Source: Chitinophagaceae bacterium (lineage in GTDB: Bacteria > Bacteroidota > Bacteroidia > Chitinophagales > Chitinophagaceae). From it: DNA of 37,103 bases. A program made the position numbers and the translations under genes. The notes below the pieces were generated by a model that was not told the DNA's origin, did not search any database, and was given only the letters and a program-made list of their open reading frames with translations. Shown piece by piece: positions 1 through 8,245 of this stretch (positions are counted from its first letter, which is position 1; each line of letters starts with the position of its first letter). The stretch is taken from contig JAFBAN010000165.1 in the NCBI GenBank assembly GCA_019247775.1, forward strand, positions 1-37,103, written 5' to 3'.

Positions 1-333
<333 letters not shown>

Positions 334-419
334 AAATGTTGTTTGATCTGACTATTACTCTCAAATTAAATTGAAATTAACGTCGGATTTGTGTTGTATT
401 TTTTGATTGCTGTAACCTT

Positions 420-441
420 ACCATAAATTGAAATTTATGGT
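420..441 (-). other. Perfect palindrome in the 16S leader
   Basis: ACCATAAATT (420-429) is perfectly complementary to AATTTATGGT (432-441), with a 2-nt centre. It lies between the nearest rRNA promoter and the mature 16S 5' end, so it would form a 10-bp hairpin in the leader RNA. A role in processing or antitermination is inference. Confidence 0.5.
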
Positions 442-460
442 GCTGTTGTTTCCAAACTTT

Positions 461-537
461 CAAAGATCTTTTGGCCTTCTCAGCCATCCCTTTTTATCGG
501 GGTTGCAAAAGTAAGAGCCTTTATTTTTTCAACCAAA
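461..537 (-). promoter_or_regulatory. rRNA promoter module P1 (nearest the 16S gene)
   Basis: On the minus strand, TTTG (537-534) is followed by a 20-nt spacer and TACTTTTG (513-506). This is an exact match to the Bacteroidota -33/-7 pattern. Downstream are a weak CCC/GGG hairpin (502-488) and a boxA-like GATCTTTG (468-461). The expected start near 500 gives a leader of roughly 165 nt. Confidence 0.8.
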
Positions 538-581
538 ATTATTTGAAGAAACTTCAAACTTTTTTAGCTGCTAAAATCACT

Positions 582-642
582 TTAAGAACTATCGTTTTTT
601 CAAACGGAGGGCAAAGATAAGGGGCGAAAATTTACTACCAAA
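582..642 (-). promoter_or_regulatory. rRNA promoter module P2
   Basis: TTTG (642-639), a 19-nt spacer and TATCTTTG (619-612) match the Bacteroidota consensus exactly on the minus strand. They are followed by a CGTTT/AAACG hairpin (606-593) and a boxA-like GTTCTTAA (589-582). The module repeats the P3 and P4 layout. Confidence 0.7.
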
Positions 643-695
643 TTTTATTCGGTTCCTTTCGCACGTTTTCACGTTTCACCAACTTATTTCTGCTT

Positions 696-757
696 CAATG
701 AACAACCGTTTTACTCAAACGGGCGGCGAAGATAGGATTGTTCTGTTAACCACCAAA
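696..757 (-). promoter_or_regulatory. rRNA promoter module P3
   Basis: TTTG (757-754), a 19-nt spacer and TATCTTCG (734-727; one mismatch to TAnnTTTG). They are followed by a perfect 6-bp CCGTTT/AAACGG hairpin (722-706) and a boxA-like GTTCATTG (703-696). Geometry is the same as in P2 and P4. Confidence 0.6.
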
Positions 758-810
758 TTTTTCGAAAGAAAAACCGGAATTTTTACTCGCCATTACATTC
801 ATCTGATCTG

Positions 811-874
811 CAAAGAACATCGCCTTTTTTTCAAAGCGGGTTGCAAAGATAATATGCGAATCTGCTTCTCCAAA
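811..874 (-). promoter_or_regulatory. rRNA promoter module P4 (most distal)
   Basis: TTTG (874-871), a 19-nt spacer and TATCTTTG (851-844) match the consensus exactly on the minus strand. A CGCTTT/AAAGGCG hairpin with one bulge (838-821) and a boxA-like GTTCTTTG (818-811) follow. The nearest gene end upstream is truA, whose stop is at 976, so transcription from here can only serve the rRNA operon. Confidence 0.65.
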
Positions 875-975
875 TCTTTTTCTCGCAGAATTATGCACAA
901 ATCGCTGAAATGCAGTGTGCGTAAGGCTTAAGCCCTTCAAAATAATTTTTCCCGGCGCCCTGATCCGGCCCGTTT

Positions 976-1734
976 TCAGCGTTCCGCCACCAAACAGGCC
1001 GCCAGATCGGCCGGAAAACTCACTTCCTGCAGGAACAATCCTTTGGCAGGCGTTGTAAAATCCGCCCTCGAACTGTCGCGGCTTTCGATTATTCCCCTGA
1101 ATTCGGCCAGGCCTAGCTGGCCCCGCCCCAGTTTCAACATCGTTCCCACCAGCCCCCGCACCATTCCCCGCAGGAACCGGTTGGCCTTTACCTGGTATAC
1201 CAGCATCTCCCCCTCTTCGATCCATTCCGATGCTAAAATGGTACAATCATAGGTCTTTACCTGGGTATTTCGTTTTGAAAAGGTCGTATAGTCTTGATAA
1301 TCAAATAGTAATGAAGCGGCCTGCTGCAAACCGGGCAGGTCCAGCGGATATGGGTACTGCCAGGCCCTGTCGTCCAGGAACGGATTTTTATCGCGGTAAA
1401 TAAAGTATTTATACTCCCTGGCTACAGCCGAAAACCTGCAGTGGGCATCTGCGGGCACTTCATAAATCCCCTTCACACTGATGTCCGCCGGGAGGATCGC
1501 ATTAAGGTTATAGACGGACCGGTTCTCTATAACCAGTTCAGTATCAAAGTGAAAAAAGTTCTGCAAGGCATGCACACCCGCATCCGTCCTGGAGGAACCG
1601 GTGAGCCCGAACGACTGCCTGAACAGGGTCTGCATGGCGCGCTCCAGTTCAGCCTGCACCGTAGGCGCATTCTCCTGCACCTGGAAACCGCTGTAGGCGG
1701 TGCCTTTGTAGCTGAGTTCAAGGAAGTAGCGCAT
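976..1734 (-). CDS. truA: tRNA pseudouridine(38-40) synthase TruA
   Basis: A 252-residue cytoplasmic enzyme that isomerises uridines 38-40 in the anticodon stem-loop of many tRNAs to pseudouridine. Family-defining features are visible: the N-terminal RYFLELSYKGTAYSGFQ segment and the catalytic motif SSRTDAGVHAL with nucleophile Asp51. Near the C-terminus is the family sequence FLRGMVRGLVGTMLKLG. The length is normal for bacterial TruA. The start is ATG at 1734. It lies inside the 3' end of the preceding gene (overlap 1718-1734), so the two are probably co-transcribed and perhaps translationally coupled. The start codon sits directly beside a heptanucleotide repeat block. Downstream, the rRNA promoter modules begin about 100 nt after the stop. 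Confidence 0.95.
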   Translation of the reverse strand: MRYFLELSYKGTAYSGFQVQENAPTVQAELERAMQTLFRQSFGLTGSSRTDAGVHALQNFFHFDTELVIENRSVYNLNAILPADISVKGIYEVPADAHCRFSAVAREYKYFIYRDKNPFLDDRAWQYPYPLDLPGLQQAASLLFDYQDYTTFSKRNTQVKTYDCTILASEWIEEGEMLVYQVKANRFLRGMVRGLVGTMLKLGRGQLGLAEFRGIIESRDSSRADFTTPAKGLFLQEVSFPADLAACLVAER

Positions 1735-2452
1735 GGGGGAGAGTTTGGAGTCTGGAGTCTGGAGTCTGGAGTTTCGAGTATGGGTTTTGGGGGTTTGCGG
1801 CTTGGCCGGTCACCAGAAACGAGAAACGCGAAACAGGATACGGAAAATTGCCGAGCGGCTTTCGACCTATCTCAGCTATCTGCGTCGCTGGCCTGGGCTC
1901 TTCGAGGGCGGGGATGAAAAGGGCTACCGTGTCGGCTTTGTTACCATTTACCACTATGTATACCTGGTCGATGCCGGCCGGGGAAGCTTTTTCGAAGATC
2001 TTCTGGATCCTGACGGATGGCAGGGCCTGGGGTTTTTCGGGCTCCCTCGCGCTGCCCGGGGACTCCGGCTGGAGTGGCATCAGGGCTTTGGCAACGATAC
2101 TCCCCCTGATAAAACTGAATTCCACCATATCGAAAAGGGTCCAGGCGTTGTCGATGCCCTGCTTGAGTGAGAAGCTGCGGGGCTGGCTGCCGATGGAAAA
2201 ACTGAAACTGTACTGGTGGATATCATCCGGGAAAAAAATATGCAGATCATAGCTGCCGGGCCCTATCTCGGGAATGATGAGGTAGCCGGTGCGGGTGGAA
2301 TTGTAGTCCGTTCCATTGAGGCTGGCGCCGAAAGCCTGTCCCGCTTCCGACTGGATATGGATGAACTGGTTCTGGCCAGAAACCGCAATCCCTGAAAACA
2401 AGCCCAGGATCAATCCCGCACCAAAAACCCATTTTCGAGCAGCAGCCGGCAT
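1718..2452 (-). CDS. Putative secreted protein of unknown function with a repeat-derived C-terminus
   Basis: A 244-residue protein. An N-terminal hydrophobic stretch (about residues 7-25, ending SGIAVSGQ) looks like a signal peptide. A following region (QNQFIHIQSEAGQAFGASLN...GYLIIPEIGPGSYDLHIFFP) resembles a secreted beta-rich domain often seen in Chitinophagaceae, but I cannot name the family. The last residues (YSKLQTPDSRLQT) have a 7-residue period because they are encoded by a heptanucleotide repeat at 1744-1778. The native C-terminus may therefore have been replaced by read-through into repeat DNA. The start is ATG 2452. An upstream TTG at 2470 is rejected because it lies inside a TAGTTTTG promoter box at 2475-2468. 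The 3' end overlaps truA by 17 nt. Confidence 0.7.
   Translation of the reverse strand: MPAAARKWVFGAGLILGLFSGIAVSGQNQFIHIQSEAGQAFGASLNGTDYNSTRTGYLIIPEIGPGSYDLHIFFPDDIHQYSFSFSIGSQPRSFSLKQGIDNAWTLFDMVEFSFIRGSIVAKALMPLQPESPGSAREPEKPQALPSVRIQKIFEKASPAGIDQVYIVVNGNKADTVALFIPALEEPRPATQIAEIGRKPLGNFPYPVSRFSFLVTGQAANPQNPYSKLQTPDSRLQTLPHALLP
1744..1778. repeat. Heptanucleotide tandem repeat (TCTGGAG/TTTGGAG)
   Basis: Five consecutive 7-nt units read on the plus strand: TTTGGAG, TCTGGAG three times, TTTCGAG. The block is inside the 3' end of the gene at 1718-2452 and about 10 nt upstream of the truA ATG. The same words recur at 2484-2626. Confidence 0.9.
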
Positions 2453-2467
2453 ATATGTTGTTTGGAG

Positions 2468-2475
2468 CAAAACTA
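2468..2475 (-). promoter_or_regulatory. Putative -7 box for the 1718-2452/truA operon
   Basis: TAGTTTTG on the minus strand matches TAnnTTTG exactly. It sits 16 nt before the ATG at 2452. No clear TTTG is found at the expected -33 spacing, because the heptad repeat starts there. Confidence 0.4.
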
Positions 2476-2483
2476 AGGTTAAG

Positions 2484-2626
2484 TCTGGAGTTTGGAGTTG
2501 GGTTTGGAGTTTGGGGTTTGGAGTTTGGGGGGTTGGGGTTTGGGGTTGGCACCTGAACTATGCACGAGATTGTTGGGGTCTGCGAAAAACTAACTCCAAA
2601 CTCCAAACTCCAAACCCCAAACCATA
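2484..2626. repeat. Inverted repeat of heptanucleotide arrays
   Basis: The left arm (2484-2549) is built from TTTGGAG/TTTGGGG-type units. The right arm (2592-2626) is built from AACTCCA three times plus AACCCCA and AACCATA, which are the complement of the left-arm words. About 42 nt of unique sequence separate the arms. The element fills the divergent spacer between the gene starting at 2452 and the aminopeptidase gene starting at 2660, and could fold into a long stem. Confidence 0.85.
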
Positions 2627-2659
2627 ATCCTTAACTTTATGCCCCTTAAAAAATCTTTC

Positions 2660-5137
2660 ATGAAGAAAATCTTAGTACTGATCTGCGTTTGCGCGGGTTC
2701 TTTTGTTTCGGCGCAAACAGTTACCCCGAATACGGGCAATGAACCCTGGCGGAAAATATACCGGGGCGTTCCCGTTAAGATCAATGACCTGGTGCATACA
2801 AAGCTGGACGCGAAATTCGATTACAGCCATTCTTACCTGAATGGCAAGGTGTGGATCACACTGAAGCCGCATTTCTATGCCGCCGATTCCCTTCGGCTGG
2901 ATGCGAAAGGGATGAATATTAATAAAGTGGAACTGGTGAAAGCAGGCAAGAATATCCCGCTGCACTTCAGTTATGACAGCATGTTCCTCGATATTAAACT
3001 AGACCGTACCTATCAGCGCGATGAACGGTATACGGTGTATATCGATTACACTGCCAAACCCGATGAATATACGGGCGCCGCCGGCAGCGCTGCCATCACA
3101 GATGCCAAAGGGCTTTATTTCATCAATCCAAGAGGCGAGGAAAAAGACAAACCCACACAGATCTGGACCCAGGGTGAAACAGAAGCAACTTCCGTTTGGG
3201 TGCCCACTATCGATAAGACCAACCAGAAAAGTACGCAGGAATTCAACCTGACCGTTCCGGCCAAATATGTGACATTGTCGAATGGCAAACTAACATCCCA
3301 AAAAAATAACGGCGACGGTACACGCACCGATACCTGGGTGATGGACCTGCCGCATGCGCCTTACCTGTTCTTTATCGGCGTGGGCGATTTCGCTATTGTA
3401 AAAGATACTTATAAAGGCAAAGAGGTGAGCTACTATGTAGAAAAACCTTATGAAAAAGTAGCACGCAGGATATTCGGGCTTACACCCGAGATGATGAAGT
3501 TCTATTCCGAAAAAGTAACGGGCATCGAATACCCCTGGGTAAAATACAGCCAGATCGTTGGCCGCGACTATGTGAGCGGCGCAATGGAAAATACGACCGC
3601 TACCCTGCACCAGGAAAGCGCGCAGCAGAATGCGCGTGAGCTGGTGGATGGAAATAACTGGGAGAGCACGGTTGCCCATGAATTGTTTCACCAGTGGTTT
3701 GGCGACCTGGTGACCGCCGAGAGCTGGAGCAATCTTACCGTAAACGAAAGCTTCGCCGATTACAGCCAGTACCTCTGGCTTGAATACAAGTACGGCGCCG
3801 ATGAAGCAGGCTTCGAGAACTACAGCGAGATGCAGGCTTACCTGAACAGTCCGGGCAGCCGCAACAAAGACCTGGTACGTTTCTACTACAACGATAAAGA
3901 AGATATGTTCGACCTGGTGAGTTACCAGAAGGGCGGCCGTATCCTGAATATGCTGCGCCAGTATGTGGGCGACAGCGCTTTCTTCAAGTCATTGAATGAA
4001 TACCTGACCGCCAATAAATTCGGCAATGGGAGCGCCACCAAACTGCGGCTGGCATTCGAAAAAGTGACCGGAAAAGATCTGAACTGGTTCTTCAACCAGT
4101 GGTATTTCGGCAGCGGGCATCCTACACTGGAGATCAGTTATGGTTATGATGCCGCCGCGCAGATGTCTAAAGTGTATATCAAACAGACGCAGCCGGGCGA
4201 TAAACTTTTCAAACTGCCGATACCCATCGATATCTATCATGGCGCCAGCAAAAAGCGTTACATGGTATGGGCGGAAAATAAAGCGGATACTTTTTCTTTC
4301 CCCGTATCGTCGAAACCGGACCTGATAGATGTGGATGCGGATAAAGCCACGCTGGCGGTGAAAAAAGACGATAAAACGCTGGCTGAATATGTGCACCAGT
4401 TCAACTATGCGCCCAAATACCTTGACCGCCGCGAGGCGCTGGAGTTTGCGGCGAAGAATATTTCCGATCCGGCGGCGTATGGTATCGCTTTCAAAGGTCT
4501 AAGCGATCCCTCCTTCCGCATCCGCATCCGCGCCATCGCTACATTCGGCACGGCGAAACTGGATGCAGCTACGATCAGCAAGATAGAATCGATAGCGAGG
4601 AACGACGACCACAGGGTGGCACGCGCTGCAGCGATCGATGCCCTGGCGAAACTGAAGAATCCCGGCTACAGAACGCTTTTTGTCAGCGGCACTACCGATT
4701 CTTCTTATTCGGTGGCAGGCGCTTCACTGGATGCACTGGGGCTTATTGACGGACCTGAAGCGTTCCGTATTGCACAGCGGCTGGCAAATGACGAGAATAA
4801 AGGAAGACTGCTCAGCTCAATTAAATCGACGATGATCAAATACGGCGACGAGAGTGCATTTGACCGGATCAGCGGCGATTTCGATAAGATGCCGGTGAAC
4901 CAGTCCAAGTTCCAGGTTGTGCCTGCTTTTACAGAATACCTGGCAAAAGTTACCAATGCAGCCAATTTCAGGAAGGGGGTTGATGAGATCGTGAAATTCA
5001 GGGATGAGATCCCTGCGAATTCGCGTGTACAGACCGATGCTTTTATCAATGGAGCCCTGAAATCGCTGGCTGATAAGAAAGAGGCGGCGGGTGCCAAAGA
5101 CATGGCTGATTATGTGAGATCGAAACTGCCGAAATAA
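2660..5137 (+). CDS. M1 family aminopeptidase (secreted zinc metallopeptidase)
   Basis: An 825-residue gluzincin peptidase predicted to remove N-terminal residues from peptides. Residues 1-18 (MKKILVLICVCAGSFVSAQ) form a signal peptide, so it acts in the periplasm or beyond. The substrate-binding GAMEN motif is at about 307-311. The zinc site HELFH is at 340-344 (ligands His340 and His344, catalytic Glu341), and the third ligand is Glu363 in VNESFADY. A C-terminal helical region with HEAT-like character (roughly 590-825) follows the catalytic part. The start is ATG 2660 rather than the in-frame ATG 2639, because only 2660 places the charged Lys residues next to the hydrophobic core. A near-match -7 box, TAACTTTA, is at 2632-2639. 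A terminator follows the stop. Confidence 0.93.
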   Translation: MKKILVLICVCAGSFVSAQTVTPNTGNEPWRKIYRGVPVKINDLVHTKLDAKFDYSHSYLNGKVWITLKPHFYAADSLRLDAKGMNINKVELVKAGKNIPLHFSYDSMFLDIKLDRTYQRDERYTVYIDYTAKPDEYTGAAGSAAITDAKGLYFINPRGEEKDKPTQIWTQGETEATSVWVPTIDKTNQKSTQEFNLTVPAKYVTLSNGKLTSQKNNGDGTRTDTWVMDLPHAPYLFFIGVGDFAIVKDTYKGKEVSYYVEKPYEKVARRIFGLTPEMMKFYSEKVTGIEYPWVKYSQIVGRDYVSGAMENTTATLHQESAQQNARELVDGNNWESTVAHELFHQWFGDLVTAESWSNLTVNESFADYSQYLWLEYKYGADEAGFENYSEMQAYLNSPGSRNKDLVRFYYNDKEDMFDLVSYQKGGRILNMLRQYVGDSAFFKSLNEYLTANKFGNGSATKLRLAFEKVTGKDLNWFFNQWYFGSGHPTLEISYGYDAAAQMSKVYIKQTQPGDKLFKLPIPIDIYHGASKKRYMVWAENKADTFSFPVSSKPDLIDVDADKATLAVKKDDKTLAEYVHQFNYAPKYLDRREALEFAAKNISDPAAYGIAFKGLSDPSFRIRIRAIATFGTAKLDAATISKIESIARNDDHRVARAAAIDALAKLKNPGYRTLFVSGTTDSSYSVAGASLDALGLIDGPEAFRIAQRLANDENKGRLLSSIKSTMIKYGDESAFDRISGDFDKMPVNQSKFQVVPAFTEYLAKVTNAANFRKGVDEIVKFRDEIPANSRVQTDAFINGALKSLADKKEAAGAKDMADYVRSKLPK

Positions 5138-5154
5138 AATTTCAGATATTATAG

Positions 5155-5183
5155 GAAAGCCATCCGTTCTGCGGGTGGCTTTC
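5155..5183. terminator. Bidirectional hairpin terminator between convergent genes
   Basis: GAAAGCCATCC (5155-5165) pairs with GGGTGGCTTTC (5173-5183) over 11 bp with one G-T pair and a 7-nt loop. It lies in the 46-nt gap between the peptidase stop (5137) and the convergent gene whose stop is at 5184-5186. T-rich sequence follows on the plus strand (TTAT). Confidence 0.8.
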
Positions 5184-6194
5184 TTATAACTCCTGCCGAA
5201 AAAGTTTCAGGCCTCCCCAAAAAAACAATACCGAAACGGCAATCCCGACGAAACACCATTTTTTTTCGCTGTCGTGGCGCAGACGTTTCTCCGTGTAGTA
5301 ATCATCCAACGCAAGTACCTGGCGCGAGTTCAGCACTGCATCATAAACCGGGATAGTAGTCCAATTAAAATGCTTTTCCAAAAACGTAGGCTCAGCGGTT
5401 TGCTGGATCTTGGTGGCCAAATCACGCAAGGGAATCCTAAAACTCGCCTTTGCGCCGTAGTTGAATTCAGCAAGCGCTGAGATTTTTGTTGCATCGTAGC
5501 CGACAGACCCTATTTCAAATTTGAATTCGGGATATTCCCTAAGTGTGAAACTAATGTACTGAGAAGAGCTCTTGGCAGTCGACTTTTTTATGTCGGGCCT
5601 CATCTTGAGTATCCCGCTTACAGTTGCCAGCTCCTTGCGGGTAACCGCAGCATCCGGTTCAACGCACAATTTGCAGGTAAAAATCAAAACCGGAAGACTT
5701 AAGCCCATCAGAATCACCCCAAACACTTTTTCAGTCACGGAACGTTGGTTGAAACCAGTATTATCCTTCCGCCTTATTTTCCAACTCCTGAGCGTCTCTA
5801 TAAGCTCCTGTTCGTTACTGGTAAAAGATGATAAAAAGCGAATGTCGCGTTTGGGTGTTCTAAGAATCAAATAATCCTTTTTATCTATGTTCGTCTTTGA
5901 GAACAACTCGATATCTGTAGCCGGCAACCTGCGTCTGATCAGTCCCCAGACCCACTTAAGCTGCAGATGGTTTTCATAGATATCAACCGCTTTGCATTCA
6001 TCAAAACCGGCTACGCTCCCCAACAGGCACAGTATGGAAATTAAACTGCCAGCTATCAGGTTATCTATCTGAATGTAACGTACGGAGACTGCACTCTGGA
6101 TCATGAACCAGCAAATAGCTACAAATACTGCAGCCACAAATGAAATTCCGGCCTGAGCCTTTACATCAAATATTCCTTTCGAAACAGGTTTCAT
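5184..6194 (-). CDS. Membrane protein of unknown function
   Basis: A 336-residue protein that I do not recognise. Four hydrophobic segments are visible at about 13-35, 43-63, 152-172 and 312-330. Between the second and third is a basic soluble stretch (KLQWVW-like, then IRRRLPATDIELFSK and LRTPKRDIRFLSS) that looks like the membrane-adjacent PH-like fold of some bacterial membrane proteins, but that is only an impression. A larger soluble region (about 175-310) lies between the third and fourth segments. The start is ATG 6194. It is convergent with the aminopeptidase gene, shares its terminator, and has no obvious operon partner. Confidence 0.7.
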   Translation of the reverse strand: MKPVSKGIFDVKAQAGISFVAAVFVAICWFMIQSAVSVRYIQIDNLIAGSLISILCLLGSVAGFDECKAVDIYENHLQLKWVWGLIRRRLPATDIELFSKTNIDKKDYLILRTPKRDIRFLSSFTSNEQELIETLRSWKIRRKDNTGFNQRSVTEKVFGVILMGLSLPVLIFTCKLCVEPDAAVTRKELATVSGILKMRPDIKKSTAKSSSQYISFTLREYPEFKFEIGSVGYDATKISALAEFNYGAKASFRIPLRDLATKIQQTAEPTFLEKHFNWTTIPVYDAVLNSRQVLALDDYYTEKRLRHDSEKKWCFVGIAVSVLFFWGGLKLFRQEL

Positions 6195-6498
6195 TTAACG
6201 GGTATGATCTGTCGTCAGACTCCAGATCCGAATTGTCGCCAGAATCTTCCTAAGATGTGACTATTTTGATCAGGTTCATTGGCGATCTGAACCTATTTCT
6301 CTGAAAACAAGTTTTGCGACATTCGCAGCACCCGTTTTTGGCCTGATGTCCAATATCCTCGAATCCGACACAACGTCAACAAAAGCAATTTCTGTTCCAT
6401 TGCTGCAGCCTTTTAAAAATTAATGCTTTTTGTTTCCCGGATCATTTGTTTTTAAAATATTCATTTGAATCCTTGCCAGTACGATCAAATTTATCGGT

Positions 6499-6546
6499 TA
6501 ATCTGCGAATCTGCCGCAAAATGAAACGCCGCAGATCCACAGATTA
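6499..6546. repeat. Inverted repeat with AATCTGC words
   Basis: TAATCTGCGAATCTGC (6499-6514) pairs with GCAGATCCACAGATTA (6531-6546) at 14 of 16 positions around a 16-nt loop. Each arm itself repeats the CAGAT/ATCTG word at 8-nt steps, and a further GCAGATT follows at 6549-6555. It is in the 410-nt divergent spacer 6195-6604. I see no gene and no clear promoter in the rest of that spacer. Confidence 0.75.
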
Positions 6547-6604
6547 GAGCAGATTGTATGCATTTTTTCATATATTGTTAGCCTTAGCCAAAACGAATTT
6601 TTTC

Positions 6605-8056
6605 ATGCAGCCAGCCGCAGCACAGGCATTCATACTTGACAAGCTGACCCATGGGTTATCCGCATCGCTTTATTACCACAATGTAACCCATACCGAACGC
6701 GTAATGCAACATGCCGCGCTGCTGGCGGAAGCCGAAGGCATTACCGGAACCGACCGCGATATACTGCTCACTGCAGCCGCTTTCCATGATGCAGGTTTTC
6801 TCGAAAAGCATGCGGGGCATGAAGAGGTCTCCTGCAGGCTGGCCCGTGAATGTTTGCCCGGCTTCGGGTTCGGGGAGAATGAGATCTCCCGGATATGCGA
6901 CCTGATCATGGCTACCAAACTGCCGCAGACCGTGTCGGATAGACTTTCGGCCATTCTATGCGATGCCGATCTCTATTACCTGGGCACCGACGACTATGGA
7001 AAAATGGCGGACCTGCTGTACCGCGAGTTTCTGCTGGCCGATATCGTAAAAAATAAAATGCAATGGCAGCGCCAGCAGATCGATTTCCTGAAGGCCCATC
7101 AGTATTTCACGAAAACCGCGCAACAGCAGCTTGCAGCCAAACAGGAAAAGAACCTGATCGTATTACAGGCGCGCACGGAGAGCCCGCATACCATCCGCCA
7201 TCATGAATCTACTTTCAGCGATATCGTTCTGATCATTTTCGGCGTAGTGATCACCTCCTTTGCGCTTAAGGGCTTCCTGGTGCCGAATCATTTTTTCGAT
7301 GGCGGCATCACCGGTATCTCACTGCTGGTGCATGAGCTCTATCATTTTAACCTGGCTTATGTGATCGTGCTGGCGAATATTCCGTTCATTCTTATTTCAC
7401 TGTTCTCCATTAACCGGGGTTTTGCCGTCAAGACATTTTTCTGCGTGGTGCTGCTGGGTATTGCGTTGCTCTATGAAGGATTTCCGGTAATCACCGACGA
7501 TAAACTGCTGATCTCGATCTTCGGCGGATTTTTTCTTGGTCTCGGTATCGGCCTTACCATGCGGGCCGGCTGTGCGGTGGACGGCATCGAAGTGCTGGCG
7601 CTTTACACATTAAGGCGTTCCAGTTTTACAATCAGCGAGATCATTCTCGGGCTGAACATTATCATCTTCTCGCTGGCCGCTTTTGAATTCGGCATCCAGA
7701 CCGCATTATACTCCATGCTTACTTATTTTACCGCGTCGAAAACGATAGACTATGTGATCGAAGGGCTGGAAGCTTATACCGGCGTTACGATCATTTCCGG
7801 TAAAAGCGAAGAAATGAAGCACCGGCTGGTGAATGAGCTGGGGCGCGGCATCACCGTTTACAAAGGCGAGCGCGGATACCTGCCGGGGAAATTTGAAGTG
7901 CACGATGACTGCGATATCATCTTCACCATCATTACCAGGCTGGAGATGCGCAAGCTGAAGAACATGGTTACGGAAGTGGACCCGAATGCTTTTGTGTTTG
8001 CGAGTACGATCAAGGAAACCTCGGGAGGCATTATCAAACGGCGGCATTTGCATTAA
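6605..8056 (+). CDS. HD-domain phosphohydrolase fused to a YitT/DUF2179 membrane protein
   Basis: A 483-residue two-part protein. Residues about 1-185 form an HD domain with the metal-binding pattern His29 (HTERV), His61-Asp62 (AAFHDAGF) and Asp120 (LCDADLYYLG). Such domains hydrolyse phosphoesters, often of nucleotides. Residues about 205-390 form a YitT-type membrane domain with about six hydrophobic segments and the characteristic GGITGIS and GCAVDGIE stretches. Residues about 395-480 form the soluble DUF2179 domain (GITVYKGERGYL). YitT proteins are usually encoded alone at about 280-290 residues, so the HD part is an N-terminal addition. The start is ATG 6605; an in-frame TTG at 6554 is rejected because it lies in the 6499-6556 repeat. 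The substrate is unknown. Confidence 0.88.
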   Translation: MQPAAAQAFILDKLTHGLSASLYYHNVTHTERVMQHAALLAEAEGITGTDRDILLTAAAFHDAGFLEKHAGHEEVSCRLARECLPGFGFGENEISRICDLIMATKLPQTVSDRLSAILCDADLYYLGTDDYGKMADLLYREFLLADIVKNKMQWQRQQIDFLKAHQYFTKTAQQQLAAKQEKNLIVLQARTESPHTIRHHESTFSDIVLIIFGVVITSFALKGFLVPNHFFDGGITGISLLVHELYHFNLAYVIVLANIPFILISLFSINRGFAVKTFFCVVLLGIALLYEGFPVITDDKLLISIFGGFFLGLGIGLTMRAGCAVDGIEVLALYTLRRSSFTISEIILGLNIIIFSLAAFEFGIQTALYSMLTYFTASKTIDYVIEGLEAYTGVTIISGKSEEMKHRLVNELGRGITVYKGERGYLPGKFEVHDDCDIIFTIITRLEMRKLKNMVTEVDPNAFVFASTIKETSGGIIKRRHLH

Positions 8057-8098
8057 CGATAACGGACGAATCAACTATACGGATCGATAAATGCTTAA

Positions 8099-8239
8099 GA
8101 GAAAAATCCTGGCCTGCTGTTACCGGGTACACAGTTCTATTGCCGTGCACGAACGGCGGAACTGGACGCCAAACGCAAGGCGGTTGCAGCGCGTCCGCAA
8201 CAAGTTACCCTTCGGTATTCACCATCATTCTACCAATAG
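8099..8239 (+). pseudogene. Possible remnant of a C-terminal coding segment
   Basis: One frame stays open from just after a TAA at 8096-8098 to a TAG at 8237-8239. It has no start codon and protein-like composition (LDAKRKAVAARPQQVTLRY). It sits in the 189-nt gap before the large histidine kinase gene. A second small frame (ATG 8091) ends in the ATGA that starts the kinase gene. Either could be chance; neither was matched to a family. Confidence 0.2.
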
Positions 8240-8245
8240 CCTGAC

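Noticed and set aside
746..1246. 166-residue minus-strand open frame
   Set aside because: It runs through the rRNA promoter modules and the 3' part of truA in another frame. Composition is low in typical protein character, and truA is certain.
1744..2626. CRISPR-like array
   Set aside because: Units are 7 nt with no spacers of constant length, and no cas genes are present. These are tandem heptads.
6554..6604. Upstream TTG start for the HD-YitT gene
   Set aside because: The TTG lies inside the inverted repeat at 6499-6556. The first ATG in frame (6605) gives a normal HD-domain start.
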